Assembly (NCBI GenBank): GCA_020160755.1
Contig: JAIUPN010000002.1
Location: 248,001-312,000, forward strand
Source: Pseudomonadota bacterium
GTDB taxonomy: Bacteria; Pseudomonadota; Alphaproteobacteria; Sphingomonadales; Sphingomonadaceae
Direction of reading: 5' to 3'
DNA: 64,000 bases
Within the stretch, counting starts at the first letter, position 1, and each line of letters begins with the position of its first letter. Shown one piece after another: positions 9,836 through 21,274 of the stretch. The position numbers were made by a program, and so were the translations under genes. Below the pieces are notes generated by a model that was not told where the DNA came from, did no database searches, and worked only from the letters and a program-made list of their open reading frames with translations.

Positions 9836-9898
9836 CCCCGGACTTGATCCGGGGTCCACAGCGACCGTCGCGCTCATCGATCCCGGATCAAGTCCGGG
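9836..9898. repeat. Inverted palindromic intergenic repeat (REP-like)
   Basis: CCCGGACTTGATCCGGG at 9837-9853 is followed 28 bases later by its exact reverse complement at 9882-9898, so transcripts of either strand could form a 17-bp stem. It lies in the 211-base gap between lhr and the SRPBCC gene. Read in frame it gives the HPGLDPGS-type pseudo-peptide common to dispersed repeats in sphingomonads and other alphaproteobacteria, so it is probably one copy of a multicopy family. That genome-wide spread is background knowledge, not seen here. Confidence 0.75.
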
Positions 9899-9948
9899 AT
9901 GGCGAAGCGGGGGTGGTTTGCTGTCAGCTCCCCAGAGGAGGCCGTCGC

Positions 9949-10416
9949 TCACAGCCCCGCTTCGATCCCTTTCAGCAACCCCCGCCAGTATTCTCCCAGC
10001 CGCCGCTGGAACAGCATCAGCTCGAACCCGTGCCGCGCGACATGTTTCTGCGGGATGCTGTCCCAGCCGCGATGCTCGACCGTCACGCGCGTCTCGTCCC
10101 CGACGGCCTCGAACCGCACATCGACCTCGGTCGCCTGATCGGCCTTGAAGCTCGGCAGCCGCCAGCCGAACGCCAGCCGCTCGCCGGGTAGCCAATGACG
10201 CACCGGACCGATCTCCCACTCCCTGCCGTCGTCGAAGCGGGTGACGAGTCGCCCGCCCGGCCCTTCGGGGTCGAACCGCAGCATCCCGTCGCCCTTGCGC
10301 GTCAGCTGGAAGAGCGGATGGCTTTGCCACCAGCGGCCGATATCGCGGGTGAAAGCGGTGAAGGCTACGTCGGGCGCAACCGCCACGCGCAGCGCGACGA
10401 TCACCGCGGCGCTCAT
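9949..10416 (-). CDS. SRPBCC (AHSA1-like) domain protein
   Basis: Protein of 155 residues with the START/Bet v1-like fold predicted from the pattern typical of AHSA1-type proteins: VAPDVAFTAFTRDIGRWWQ near the N-terminus, a middle strand GRLVTRFDDGREWEIG, and TRVTVEHRGWDSIPQK before the C-terminal helix. Such proteins usually bind hydrophobic ligands or act in detoxification, and are very often encoded beside an ArsR repressor, as here. Its ATG overlaps the stop of the ArsR gene by four bases (ATGA), implying translational coupling. Substrate unknown. Confidence 0.85.
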   Translation of the reverse strand: MSAAVIVALRVAVAPDVAFTAFTRDIGRWWQSHPLFQLTRKGDGMLRFDPEGPGGRLVTRFDDGREWEIGPVRHWLPGERLAFGWRLPSFKADQATEVDVRFEAVGDETRVTVEHRGWDSIPQKHVARHGFELMLFQRRLGEYWRGLLKGIEAGL

Positions 10417-10739
10417 TCGCCTGCCTCGACATGCGCCTTGAAGCCCGCGAGCTGGTGCGTCCACAGCGCCTCGGTCTCAGCGAGCCAGCGTTTGAGTTCG
10501 GCGGTCGCGCCATGCTTGAGGCTGTAAATGCGGACGCGGGCGTCGAAGGTCGGATGCGCGTCCTCGATCAGTCCGCTCTCTTTCAGTGCGCGCAAATGGC
10601 GGCTCATCGCCGGGGCGGCGAGCCCGAGCGCGCCCGCGAGCTCGCCCGCACTGTGCGGCCGCTTCCCGAGCAATTCGACCGCGCGCCGCCGGTTGGGGTC
10701 GGCGAGCGCGGCGAAGACGCGGTCGACCCCCGCGCTCAA
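10413..10739 (-). CDS. ArsR-family transcriptional regulator
   Basis: Winged-helix repressor of 108 residues. ALADPNRRRAVELL, then HSAGELAGALGLAAPAMSRH (recognition helix) and LKESGLI are the standard ArsR layout; it ends with a helix containing WLAETEALWTHQLAGFKAHVE. No metal-binding ELCVCDL motif is present, so it belongs to the non-metal group usually paired with SRPBCC proteins. No ATG fits: the reading begins at a TTG at 10739 whose bases overlap the upstream VOC gene stop (TTGA), the same four-base coupling used by the next gene. It probably controls this operon. Confidence 0.85.
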   Translation of the reverse strand: MSAGVDRVFAALADPNRRRAVELLGKRPHSAGELAGALGLAAPAMSRHLRALKESGLIEDAHPTFDARVRIYSLKHGATAELKRWLAETEALWTHQLAGFKAHVEAGE

Positions 10740-11209
10740 TCGTCGAGCCGCGTCTTGGTCGTGAAGCCGCCCTCGGCGTCCCATTGTTCGGCGGTCTTTT
10801 CCTCCACCGTCACGCCGAAGGTCCAGATATGGCCCTCGGGGTCCTTCGCGCGGTAACTGCGATCGCCGTAAAATTGCGTTTCGGGTTCGGCGATGATGTC
10901 GGCGCCCGCGGCACGCGCCCTTTCGCAATGCGCGTCGATATCGTCGCCGACGGCGAGCTGGACGTGCACCGACTGGGTGTTTTTGCCGCCGATCGACTTC
11001 GGGCTCTTGTGATCGTCCGACCATTCATTGCCGACCATGATCGCCGAATTGCCGAACTCCATTTCCGAATGGGCGAGGTTGCCGTCGGCATCGAGCAGCA
11101 CGAACAGCGGATCGAACCCGAACGCCTCCTCCAGCCAGCGGAACGCCGCCTTGCTGTCCTGATAGCTGACGGCGCTCGAAAGCCCCTTTCCTCGCGGATG
11201 ATCGACCAT
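10736..11209 (-). CDS. VOC-superfamily (glyoxalase/PhnB-like) protein
   Basis: Protein of 157 residues with the beta-alpha-beta-beta-beta pattern of vicinal oxygen chelate proteins: YQDSKAAFRWLEEAFGF, then HSEMEFGNSAIMVGNEW, and later YRAKDPEGHIWTFG, the usual C-terminal metal-site segment with Glu. The start at 11209 has GGGAG about 8 bases upstream. It heads a three-gene operon with ArsR and SRPBCC genes, a common arrangement for detoxification or modification of small hydrophobic or oxidised compounds. Enzymatic activity is unknown; many such proteins bind antibiotics or aldehydes. Confidence 0.85.
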   Translation of the reverse strand: MVDHPRGKGLSSAVSYQDSKAAFRWLEEAFGFDPLFVLLDADGNLAHSEMEFGNSAIMVGNEWSDDHKSPKSIGGKNTQSVHVQLAVGDDIDAHCERARAAGADIIAEPETQFYGDRSYRAKDPEGHIWTFGVTVEEKTAEQWDAEGGFTTKTRLDD

Positions 11210-11310
11210 GTCTCATTCTCCCGATTCGCGAAATTGATTTTAGTTTCATAGAATATTTTCGCAAAAATGAAAATACATGCTTTGCGCGGCGATTATGCTA
11301 GGCGGGCGCG

Positions 11311-12240
11311 ATGACCGACGATCTGCGCAACCATATCGACGAAGCGATGATGCTTGCTGCGGCGCAGCTCGGAAGGGGGCGCGTCGCCGACTATATCCCG
11401 GCGCTGGCCGGGGTTGATCCGACCAAGCTTGGCTTCGCGCTCGCGCTGCCCGACGGCACCGTCCACAGCGCGGGCGACGCCGACGAAGCCTTCTCGATCC
11501 AGTCGGTGTCGAAGGTGTTCACGCTGGCGATGGCGCTCAGGCAGGTTGGCAGTTCGCTCTGGGACAGCGTCGGGCGCGAACCGTCGGGATCGGCGTTCAA
11601 TTCGATCGTTCAGCTCGAAAGCGAGCATGGCATCCCGCGCAATCCGCTGATCAACGCGGGTGCGATCGCGACGACCGACCGGCTGATCGACGGGCGCAGC
11701 GGCGATGCGGTCGCGGACGAGATCGTCGACTTCATGCGCGCGCGGGCGGGCGACGATGGCGTCGAAATCGACTTCGACGTGGCCTTTTCGGAATCCGAAA
11801 CCGGCGCGCGCAACCGCAGCCTGTCGCATTTCATGGACGCGTTCGGAAATCTGCGGCACCCCGTTGAAACCGTGGTCGGCGTCTATTTCCGCCAGTGCGC
11901 GATCGCGATGTCGTGCCGCCAGCTCGCGCGCGCCGGGCTGTTCCTCGCGATGGAGGGGCGCGATCCGCTCACCGGCGAACAGCTCATCGAACCGCACCGC
12001 GCGCGGCGCATCAACGCGATCATGATGCTGTGCGGCCATTACGACAACAGCGGCGAGTTCGCCTTTCGCGTCGGCCTGCCGGGCAAGAGCGGGGTCGGGG
12101 GCGGCATCTTGTGTATCGCGCCGGGGCAGGGATCGATTGCGGTCTGGTCGCCCGCGCTCAACGAGGCAGGGACGTCACTGGCCGGCGCGGTCGCGCTCGA
12201 ACATTTTGCCTATGCGGCGGGGTGGTCGGTTTTCGACTGA
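11311..12240 (+). CDS. glsA: Glutaminase A
   Basis: Hydrolyses L-glutamine to glutamate and ammonia; 309 residues, normal for the family. The serine-lysine catalytic pair lies in QSVSKVF (Ser65/Lys68), in the beta-lactamase-like fold shared with class A glutaminases. Other family blocks are [25 protein letters not shown] and the C-terminal [12 protein letters not shown]. The start at 11311 follows an AGGCGGG stretch. The gene is divergent from the VOC operon and ends two bases before the convergent rlpA-like gene. Confidence 0.95.
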   Translation: MTDDLRNHIDEAMMLAAAQLGRGRVADYIPALAGVDPTKLGFALALPDGTVHSAGDADEAFSIQSVSKVFTLAMALRQVGSSLWDSVGREPSGSAFNSIVQLESEHGIPRNPLINAGAIATTDRLIDGRSGDAVADEIVDFMRARAGDDGVEIDFDVAFSESETGARNRSLSHFMDAFGNLRHPVETVVGVYFRQCAIAMSCRQLARAGLFLAMEGRDPLTGEQLIEPHRARRINAIMMLCGHYDNSGEFAFRVGLPGKSGVGGGILCIAPGQGSIAVWSPALNEAGTSLAGAVALEHFAYAAGWSVFD

Positions 12241-12242
12241 CC

Positions 12243-12656
12243 TCAGTCGTCGTTGAGCAAGGCCAGCTTCACCCGCGCGGTGCCGCTGCGGTGCATACCG
12301 ATTTCGCGTGCGGCGGCCTGACTGACGTCGATGACGCGGCCGTGTGCAAAGGGGCCACGGTCGTTGATGCGGACGATCACGCTGTCGCCGTTCGACGTGT
12401 TGGTGACGCGTACCATGCTGCCGAAAGGGAGCGACCGGTGGGCCGCGGTAAGCTGACCGGGATCGAAGCGTTCGCCGCTCGCGGTGCGATTGCCGGCAAG
12501 CTCGTTGCCATAATAGCTCGCCATGCCGCCGCCGATTTCGGTTTCTTCATCGATGTCGGCGACGCTCTGGTCGGCTTGATCGATCGCTTCGACTTCCTGC
12601 GCTGCGGCCGAAACCGTCAGCAGAAGCGGTATCATCATGGCAGAAAAGGCCCGCAT
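12243..12656 (-). CDS. RlpA-like double-psi beta-barrel protein
   Basis: Small exported protein of 137 residues: signal peptide about 1-19 (ending SAAAQ), a short acidic linker, and one DPBB domain with the RlpA signature [22 protein letters not shown], then [23 protein letters not shown] and [15 protein letters not shown]. The Asp of NDRGPF is the conserved acid of the lytic transglycosylase fold. It lacks a SPOR domain, so it is shorter than classical septal RlpA. It probably acts on denuded peptidoglycan strands in the periplasm. Confidence 0.88.
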   Translation of the reverse strand: MRAFSAMMIPLLLTVSAAAQEVEAIDQADQSVADIDEETEIGGGMASYYGNELAGNRTASGERFDPGQLTAAHRSLPFGSMVRVTNTSNGDSVIVRINDRGPFAHGRVIDVSQAAAREIGMHRSGTARVKLALLNDD

Positions 12657-12692
12657 GACATCATCCCCTTGTCAGAGGAGGGGCCAAAAGCA

Positions 12693-12720
12693 GCGGCGGC
12701 TCGCCTGGGCAAGCCGCCGC
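12693..12720 (-). terminator. Probable gyrB terminator
   Basis: Perfect 9-bp stem GCGGCGGCT / AGCCGCCGC with a 10-base loop, 70 bases downstream of the gyrB stop; on the minus strand it is followed by TGCTTTTGG, a weak U-tract. Confidence 0.55.
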
Positions 12721-12789
12721 GCGTTAAACTGAAGTGATTTTGCGTCCGGATGTTCGATTTCGTCGGTTTCAACCGAACAACAACTGATT

Positions 12790-15429
<2,640 letters not shown>

Positions 15430-15443
15430 CTAGTTTCGCGGAC

Positions 15444-15878
15444 ATGAAACCATGTCTCGCTTCCACGCTCGCCGCCGTCCTTGCCGTCTCGCTCGCGGGG
15501 TGCAGCCAGCCTGCACCGCCGGCCGATAACGCCCCGGACGTCGTGGGCGAACCGCTCGCGACGCGCGCGGTGATGATCGGCACCGAAGGGCCGAGCCTGC
15601 CCGCCTGTTCGAGCATCAGCCGCGTCAAGGCAGGCGGCACCGATGTCTATTGGGCGCCCGGCGAAACGCGCGCAATCAAGGCGAAGCTGGCCGGCGGCGC
15701 GAATGTGTCGCTGTGCGAAGCGGCCGAGAACGACGCCTGGTTCGGGGTCGTCTTTGCCGCGCCCGGCACCGATCCCGACATGTGCGGCGTCGGCAAGTCG
15801 GTGCAGAACGCCCGCGAATATCAGGGTCCGTGCCGCTGGGGCTGGATCAAGGGCGGAACGGTTCAGCTGGGGGGCTAG
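15444..15878 (+). CDS. Small lipoprotein, unknown function
   Basis: Protein of 144 residues starting MKPCLASTL; a lipobox (SLAGC) near residue 20 marks it for lipid attachment at the membrane. The mature part has several cysteines (PACSS, VSLCEAAEND, DMCGVG, GPCRWG) that may form disulfides, and repeated Gly/Trp turns (WAPGETRAIKAKL, WGWIKGG). I do not recognise a domain. It is transcribed away from gyrB and ends 10 bases before a convergent lipoprotein gene. Confidence 0.75.
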   Translation: MKPCLASTLAAVLAVSLAGCSQPAPPADNAPDVVGEPLATRAVMIGTEGPSLPACSSISRVKAGGTDVYWAPGETRAIKAKLAGGANVSLCEAAENDAWFGVVFAAPGTDPDMCGVGKSVQNAREYQGPCRWGWIKGGTVQLGG

Positions 15879-15888
15879 GCCTCGCCGC

Positions 15889-16389
15889 CTATCGGCAATC
15901 CTCGATCACGCGGCCGATCTCCGACTGCACCGGCAGCGTCAGTGCGCCGCCGCCGGGCGTTTCGAGCGCGAAGCGGCCGCGGCTGAAGGCGATGCGGTCG
16001 AGCCGCGGGTCGCGGTTGCCCATCGTTGCGCCGCCGCCGTCGAAGCGGAGCTGGTCGGTCCCCGCGCTCGTGCGCAGGCTGACATTGCCCGAGAGCGCGG
16101 AGGTCATGCGGATGCCGTCGCCGCTGCACGTCAGGCTGAGCAACGGGTTGGAACTGCCCGTCGGAACGAAGCTGGCGGTGCGGTTGCCCGCATCATAACG
16201 CCACGCGCCGGCATCGACCGCGCGATCCTCCCAGCCTGACGTCGGCGTCGGCAGCGGCGCAGGGGTCGGCGACGGGGCGACCGGCCGCGGCGCGGGGGGT
16301 GGGGCTTCGGGTTTCGGGATTGCGGTACAGCCCGCGACGACGAGCATCAGCGCGCCTGCGGCGCCATAGCGAAAACCCTTGCTCATCAT
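15889..16389 (-). CDS. Proline-rich lipoprotein, unknown function
   Basis: Protein of 166 residues with a lipobox (VVAGC, Cys at about 21), a Pro-rich linker to about residue 48, and a compact C-terminal domain containing WRYDAGNRTASFV, LSLTCSGDGIRMTS and GRFALETPGGG. No catalytic motif is recognised; the pattern suggests a small beta-rich periplasmic domain. It follows the nitroreductase gene by 3 bases on the same strand and may be co-transcribed. A start three bases later (second Met) is equally possible. Confidence 0.75.
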   Translation of the reverse strand: MMSKGFRYGAAGALMLVVAGCTAIPKPEAPPPAPRPVAPSPTPAPLPTPTSGWEDRAVDAGAWRYDAGNRTASFVPTGSSNPLLSLTCSGDGIRMTSALSGNVSLRTSAGTDQLRFDGGGATMGNRDPRLDRIAFSRGRFALETPGGGALTLPVQSEIGRVIEDCR

Positions 16390-16392
16390 CGT

Positions 16393-17079
16393 TTAAAATC
16401 CCTGCCAATCAATCACTTCGTCGAGCGGTACGCGCGGCACCACCCACTGGTTCACCGCCGCATCGGTATCGGCATGGCCGATCGCCAGCCCGGTGAACAA
16501 AATCTGCCCGTCGTCCAGCCCCACCGTGCGGCGCACCGTTGCCCCGTACATCGCCCAGCATTCCTGCGGGCAACTCGCGAGCCCGGCTTCGACGAGCAGC
16601 AGCATCACCGATTGCAGCCACATGCCCATGTCCGACCATTGCGGCGGCCCCATGATGCGCGAGCAATGGAGGAAAAGCATCACCGGTGCGTCGAAACCCC
16701 GGTAATTGTCCATGAACCGAGCAAGCCGGGCCGCCTTGTCCTCGCGCGGGATGCCGAGCGCGGCATAGAGGGCCTCGCCGACGCCGAAGCGGCGCGCTTC
16801 CCACGGCTCGGTCAGCCCCTTGGGATAGATATCATATTCGGGTTCATACCCCTCGCGCCCCATCGCGATCCGCGCGGCGACGGCGTCCTTCACCGCTTGC
16901 CAGGGTTCGCCGGTCAACACCGTCGCCTGCCATGGCTGGAGATTGCCGCCCGACGGCGCGCGCTGCGCCGCGGCGAAAATTTCCTTCAGAAGCGCGGGAT
17001 CGACGGGCTTGTCGGTGAAGGCGCGCACCGAACGGCGTGCGTGCAGGGCGTCGGTAACACAGGTGTCAGTCGCTGGCAT
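16393..17079 (-). CDS. Nitroreductase-family flavoprotein
   Basis: FMN-dependent oxidoreductase of 228 residues. ARRSVRAFTDKPVDPALL at the N-terminus and QRAPSGGNLQPWQ (FMN-binding region) identify the family, together with DMGMWLQSVMLLLVEAGLASCPQECWA and the C-terminal ILFTGLAIGHADTDAAVN. Family members reduce nitroaromatics, quinones or enones with NAD(P)H. Its start overlaps the 3' end of the RDD gene by 14 bases, which ties it to the MoxR operon, although a functional link is not obvious. Confidence 0.9.
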   Translation of the reverse strand: MPATDTCVTDALHARRSVRAFTDKPVDPALLKEIFAAAQRAPSGGNLQPWQATVLTGEPWQAVKDAVAARIAMGREGYEPEYDIYPKGLTEPWEARRFGVGEALYAALGIPREDKAARLARFMDNYRGFDAPVMLFLHCSRIMGPPQWSDMGMWLQSVMLLLVEAGLASCPQECWAMYGATVRRTVGLDDGQILFTGLAIGHADTDAAVNQWVVPRVPLDEVIDWQGF

Positions 17080-17935
17080 ATTTATCCTCTCGCCGTTTCC
17101 CGAACAGCAATTTGCGTTCGAGCCGGGCTTTCAATTGGCGGTAATAGGAAAGCAGGAACACGTCATCCTCTTCGGCGACGGGGCGGCCGATCTTGGCGCG
17201 GATCGCGTCGGCGACGTCGCGCATCGCGCGCGGGTCGCGGCCGCGCAGAACACGCTCCAGTTCCTGCAGCTCGAAAATACCGTAAACCGCAAGTTCTTCC
17301 TCGCTGAACGTCATCGCGTCGCCCGCCGCATCGACTGCGATGTCGGCGTCGAGCTTGACGCGCTGCGCCATCACCACCCACGTCCCGGCAATCAGGTCGC
17401 CCATCCGCATCCGGTCGCGATTGAACAGCAGGAACAGGCTGAGCGTCAGCGACCAGAGCACGCCCGCGAGCATGATCCACCCCGACACGCTGTCCTGCGC
17501 CACCCCGGCGCCCAGCATCATCAGCGGCAGGAACAGCTCGAGTTCGCGGATCAGGTTGCGTGCGACCACCGCATCGGCAGTCAGGCGGCCGCCGTCGCGC
17601 GCGACGACGCGGATGCCCATCAGCCGCTTGCCGGGTGTCGCGGCGCGCGACCCCAGCTCGAACCCGATGAACCAGAAGGTACGGAGCAGGAAGGCGCCGA
17701 GCATCCAGATCACCTCGGTGACGTCGGACTGCGCGGCGACCCCGATCCACAGCATCAGCAACCAGAAGAGGAGCAGCGCGAGCTGGATCAGGATCATGTC
17801 GACGAGCAGCGCGCCGAAACGCAGCCCCGCGCTCGCAATCTTCAGTTCGAGGTCGACGCCCTCGGGGGTGACGAACTGGCGGATCTTCTTCGTGCGTGCG
17901 GCGCGCGATTTCGCGTTGGCGGCAGCTGCGGTCAT
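17066..17935 (-). CDS. RDD-family membrane protein
   Basis: Integral membrane protein of 289 residues. After a basic N-terminus and TPEGVDLELKIASAGLRFGALLVD come three to four hydrophobic segments (about 40-60, 75-95, 125-150 and 155-175), with the RDD hallmark ATPGKRLMGIRVVARDG between them. The C-terminal 90 residues are cytosolic, charged and helical (ELERVLRGRDPRAMRDVADAIRAKIG). RDD proteins are repeatedly found next to MoxR, DUF58 and SpoIIM genes, exactly as here; transport or anchoring roles have been proposed. It overlaps the SpoIIM gene by 4 bases. Confidence 0.88.
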   Translation of the reverse strand: MTAAAANAKSRAARTKKIRQFVTPEGVDLELKIASAGLRFGALLVDMILIQLALLLFWLLMLWIGVAAQSDVTEVIWMLGAFLLRTFWFIGFELGSRAATPGKRLMGIRVVARDGGRLTADAVVARNLIRELELFLPLMMLGAGVAQDSVSGWIMLAGVLWSLTLSLFLLFNRDRMRMGDLIAGTWVVMAQRVKLDADIAVDAAGDAMTFSEEELAVYGIFELQELERVLRGRDPRAMRDVADAIRAKIGRPVAEEDDVFLLSYYRQLKARLERKLLFGKRREDKYASD

Positions 17936-18972
17936 GTCACATCCTCACGCCGCGGGATGTAATAATAGGCAAGCCAGAACAGCAGCATCAGCGACCCGAT
18001 GGCATAGCGCAGCATCGTGTCGGTGATCAGCTGGCGCCCGAAACCTTCGAGCAGCCCGGCGGCGAACAGCATCAGGATGACGCCGACCATCACCTTGCCC
18101 GCGGTGCGTCCCGCGTCGGCGGCCGCCTGCAACCGTCCGCGCGCACCGGGAAAGACGACGGCGCCCCCGATGCGCAGCCCTGCGGCGCCCGACAGCGCCG
18201 CGGCGAACAATTCGGTGGTGCCGTGGATGAACAGCCAGCCGCCGAAATCGAAACCAAGCCCCTTGGCGGAAAAGATCGCCATCATCGCGCCGAGGCCGAT
18301 CCCCTGATAATATTCGAGCATCATCGTCGGGATGCCGAAGGCGAAACCGAGCGCGAAGGACAGGATCGAGACCTGGCTGTTGTGGGTGAACAAATAGGTC
18401 GCGAAGACGTGCAGTCCGCTTTCTCCCTTGTCCGCCGCCGCCTTGCCGTGCCCCAGCGTCGACTGGAGAAATTCGGCGGTGGCGCGCGGGTCGCGTCCGC
18501 CCGACATCTCTTCATCGACGAAATTGAAATACCATTCGGGGTTGCTGGAGACGAGCGAGTAGCTGGTCATCGCGCCGAGCAGGATGATCAGCGAAATGAT
18601 CAATGTTTCCTTCCACACCGATCGCACCGCGGCGGGCCAGTCGTAGAGGAAGAAACGGCGGAGCCGGTTGAGCCGTGTCTCGCGCACGCCATAGACGAGG
18701 AAATAACCGCGGATCGACAGCGCCTCGAGATGGTCGAGCAGCGCCTTGTCGAGGCTCGTCGCGCGTGCGATCGACAGCGACGACAGGGTTGCGCGATAGA
18801 GCAAAGGCAGTTGCAGCAGTTCGTCGCTGGTCAGCGCCGCTGCGCCCTTCTTCTCGAGCCGGGTGAGCAGCAGGTCGAACGCGATCCAGTCGGCCTCGCG
18901 CTCGGCGCGAAAGCGGCTGGTCGAAAAGCTCGGTGCGTCGATCGCGCGCGTGGAGGCGGCGGGCGGGATCAC
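17932..18972 (-). CDS. Stage II sporulation protein M-like membrane protein
   Basis: Membrane protein of 346 residues starting at a GTG at 18972 that overlaps the DUF58 stop (GTGA). A soluble helical N-terminal region with a hydrophilic LTRLEKKGAAALTSDELL stretch precedes multiple membrane spans; the HGTTELFAAALSGAAG segment (glycine-rich membrane helix) is diagnostic of SpoIIM homologues. In non-sporulating bacteria this protein belongs to MoxR-DUF58 clusters of unproven function, possibly in envelope assembly. The name is by homology only; the organism is not a sporulator. Confidence 0.88.
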   Translation of the reverse strand: MIPPAASTRAIDAPSFSTSRFRAEREADWIAFDLLLTRLEKKGAAALTSDELLQLPLLYRATLSSLSIARATSLDKALLDHLEALSIRGYFLVYGVRETRLNRLRRFFLYDWPAAVRSVWKETLIISLIILLGAMTSYSLVSSNPEWYFNFVDEEMSGGRDPRATAEFLQSTLGHGKAAADKGESGLHVFATYLFTHNSQVSILSFALGFAFGIPTMMLEYYQGIGLGAMMAIFSAKGLGFDFGGWLFIHGTTELFAAALSGAAGLRIGGAVVFPGARGRLQAAADAGRTAGKVMVGVILMLFAAGLLEGFGRQLITDTMLRYAIGSLMLLFWLAYYYIPRREDVT

Positions 18973-20285
18973 AGGCTGCCCTGCCGTTTGATGCCCAGAT
19001 AGGCCTCGACCGCGCTCGCCCCCATCGTGTCGGCGGGCACCTCGATGACGTCGGCGCCGAGCCGCTGGAGGCGCGCGATGACGAGCTGGCGGTCGCGCAG
19101 CATCGCCGCGGCGACGTTCGAGCGGGTGACGTCGGCGGCGCTTTCGGGGCGGCGGCGCTCCTCGCTCTCGACCTCTTCGTCGCGGATCACGACGAACAGC
19201 AGGCGATGTTTCTTCACCAGCCGTCCAGCGGCGCGGATCATCAGGTCGGCGCTCGTCGCGTCGGTGAATTCAGTGAAGAGGATGATCAGCGAGCGGCGAT
19301 TGAGCTGCGCGCTCAATGTGGTGAGCGCTAGGGTGAAATTGCTTTCGACATGCGCATAGTCGATCAGGCTCGCGGCGCGCTGCAGCGCCGGGAAATCCTG
19401 CGTGTGCATATAGGCGGGGGTCAGCGCGTGTGGCTTCGCGGCAAAGGAGAAGAAGCTGATCCGGTCGTTGAGTTTCAGCCCGACGTAGGCGAGCAGCAGC
19501 GCCGCCGACACCGCGCGGTCGACGCGCGGCATGCCGCCGACGGGCTCGGCCATCGTCCGTCCGCCATCGATCGCCAGCACGACGCGATTGTCGCGCTCGA
19601 CGCGATATTCCTTCGCGAGCAGTTTGACGTGGCGCGCCGACGCGTTCCAGTCGATCGCGCGGCGATCCATCCCCGGCTGATATTCGGCGAGTGCCTCATA
19701 TTCGGTGCCCTCGCCGCGAAAGCGTTGCTGGCGGAGCCCGAACCAGCTGTTGCGCTGGAACAGGCGGCTGCCCTCGTCGGTCACGGCGCGCAGGCTCGGC
19801 ACGACGTTGATTGCGCCGTCGATAGCAAATTTCCGCTGTTTCCAGACGAGCCCGAGCGGCCCCGCCCAGCGAATCCACAGCGCCTCGACCCGCGCCTGCC
19901 CGCGCCGCGAGGCGGTGAGCGACAGCGTGCGGGTCAGAATGTCGCCGTCGGCGACCTTGCGCATGTCGCCCGCCAGCCGCCCGCTCTCGGCGAGCCGTTC
20001 GTCGAGTGCGAGCGCGATCTCGGCACGCTGCGGCACCGCCGCGCCGGTCGCGGCCAGCGACAGGTCGAACGGGTCGCCGACCCCGACCTGATGCGGGAAC
20101 CGCGCGTCGAGACTGAGATGGCGCGGGTTCGCCCCCGCGATCGTGTCGACGATCAGGCAGGCGAGGATCACCCCGATCCAGCCGGGCGCAACGAGCCACA
20201 GCTCGGGCCGCACAAGTCCGAGCGCGAGCGCCATCGGGGCGCCCGCGAGCAGCAGATAGATCGCGCGGCGCGTCGGGTAGATCAA
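18969..20285 (-). CDS. DUF58 domain protein (MoxR-associated, vWA-like)
   Basis: Membrane-anchored protein of 438 residues. Translation is read from a TTG at 20285 with GAGGAGG 7 bases upstream, overlapping the MoxR stop by four bases (TTGA). Two hydrophobic helices lie near the N-terminus, then a beta-rich extracytoplasmic part, then the DUF58 signature [18 protein letters not shown] and a vWA-like domain ([20 protein letters not shown]). DUF58 proteins are usual partners of MoxR AAA+ ATPases, which are thought to remodel or load vWA proteins. Confidence 0.9.
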   Translation of the reverse strand: MIYPTRRAIYLLLAGAPMALALGLVRPELWLVAPGWIGVILACLIVDTIAGANPRHLSLDARFPHQVGVGDPFDLSLAATGAAVPQRAEIALALDERLAESGRLAGDMRKVADGDILTRTLSLTASRRGQARVEALWIRWAGPLGLVWKQRKFAIDGAINVVPSLRAVTDEGSRLFQRNSWFGLRQQRFRGEGTEYEALAEYQPGMDRRAIDWNASARHVKLLAKEYRVERDNRVVLAIDGGRTMAEPVGGMPRVDRAVSAALLLAYVGLKLNDRISFFSFAAKPHALTPAYMHTQDFPALQRAASLIDYAHVESNFTLALTTLSAQLNRRSLIILFTEFTDATSADLMIRAAGRLVKKHRLLFVVIRDEEVESEERRRPESAADVTRSNVAAAMLRDRQLVIARLQRLGADVIEVPADTMGASAVEAYLGIKRQGSL

Positions 20286-21274
20286 CGCGGCACCTCCTCG
20301 CGTTCGAGCAGCGCCGCGACGACCTGTTCGACGTTGCGGCCTTCGATCTCGGCCGCCGCCGACAGGATCACGCGGTGGCGCAAGACGCCCGCGGCAAGCC
20401 GCTGGATGTCGTCGGGAATGACATAGTCGCGCCCGTCGAGCGCCGCCGCGGCGCACGCTGCGCGGGCGAGCAGGGTCGCCGCGCGCGGGCTTGCGCCGCA
20501 TTCGAGGTCGGCGCTTTCGCGCGTCGCGCGGACGAGCCGGACGATATAATCGACGATCTCGTCGGCGAGCCGCACGGTCGCGATCGTGTCGATCGCAGCC
20601 TCGATCGTTTTCGCATTGGCGACCTCGGCCACCCCGAAATCGGCGACCGCAGGGCTTTTGAAGCGCCCGCCATGGTCGGCGACGATCCGCCGTTCCTCGG
20701 CGGCGTCGGGATAATCGACGACCAGCTTGAACAGGAAACGGTCGAGCTGCGCCTCGGGCAACGGATAGACGCCCTGCTGTTCGATCGGGTTCTGCGTCGC
20801 GAGCACGGTAAAACGCGGGCTCATCACATGCGGCTCGCCGTTGATCGTCACGCGGCGTTCCTGCATCGCTTCGAGCAGCGCGGCCTGCGTCTTCGGCGGG
20901 GTGCGGTTGATTTCGTCGGCGAGCAGCAGCTCGGTGAAGATCGGCCCCTTGGTGAGGGTGAAGCTCGACGTCTGGAAGTTGAACAGGTTCGACCCCAATA
21001 TGTCGCCGGGCATCAGGTCGGGGGTGAACTGGATACGCCCGAACGCGAGCCCCGTCGCGCGCGCGAAAGCTTGTGCGAGCAGGGTCTTTGCTGTCCCCGG
21101 CGGGCCTTCGAGCAGGACATGGCCGCCCGCGAGCAGCGCGATCGTCACCATGCGGGTGAGCGGTCCCTGCCCGAACACGACCTTGGCGACCTCGCCCTCG
21201 ATCGCGGCACCGAGCGCCTGGACGCTTTCGACACTTTTGGCCCCGTCTCCCTTGTCGATCGGATTAGCTGTCAC
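20282..21274 (-). CDS. MoxR-family AAA+ ATPase
   Basis: Cytosolic AAA+ ATPase of 330 residues. Start taken as the GTG at 21274 (GGAAGG 9 bases upstream, 11-base overlap with the DUF4350 gene). Walker A GPPGTAKT (residues 57-64), Walker [21 protein letters not shown], sensor [20 protein letters not shown] and the C-terminal lid with SPRAATLL are all intact. MoxR ATPases act as chaperones for vWA-containing partners; the DUF58 protein encoded next is the likely client. Confidence 0.95.
   Translation of the reverse strand: MTANPIDKGDGAKSVESVQALGAAIEGEVAKVVFGQGPLTRMVTIALLAGGHVLLEGPPGTAKTLLAQAFARATGLAFGRIQFTPDLMPGDILGSNLFNFQTSSFTLTKGPIFTELLLADEINRTPPKTQAALLEAMQERRVTINGEPHVMSPRFTVLATQNPIEQQGVYPLPEAQLDRFLFKLVVDYPDAAEERRIVADHGGRFKSPAVADFGVAEVANAKTIEAAIDTIATVRLADEIVDYIVRLVRATRESADLECGASPRAATLLARAACAAAALDGRDYVIPDDIQRLAAGVLRHRVILSAAAEIEGRNVEQVVAALLEREEVPR

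Noticed and set aside
9833..10513. 226-codon minus-strand frame across the SRPBCC gene
   Set aside because: It ends in the palindromic repeat and lacks family pattern; the 9949-10416 frame is the real gene.
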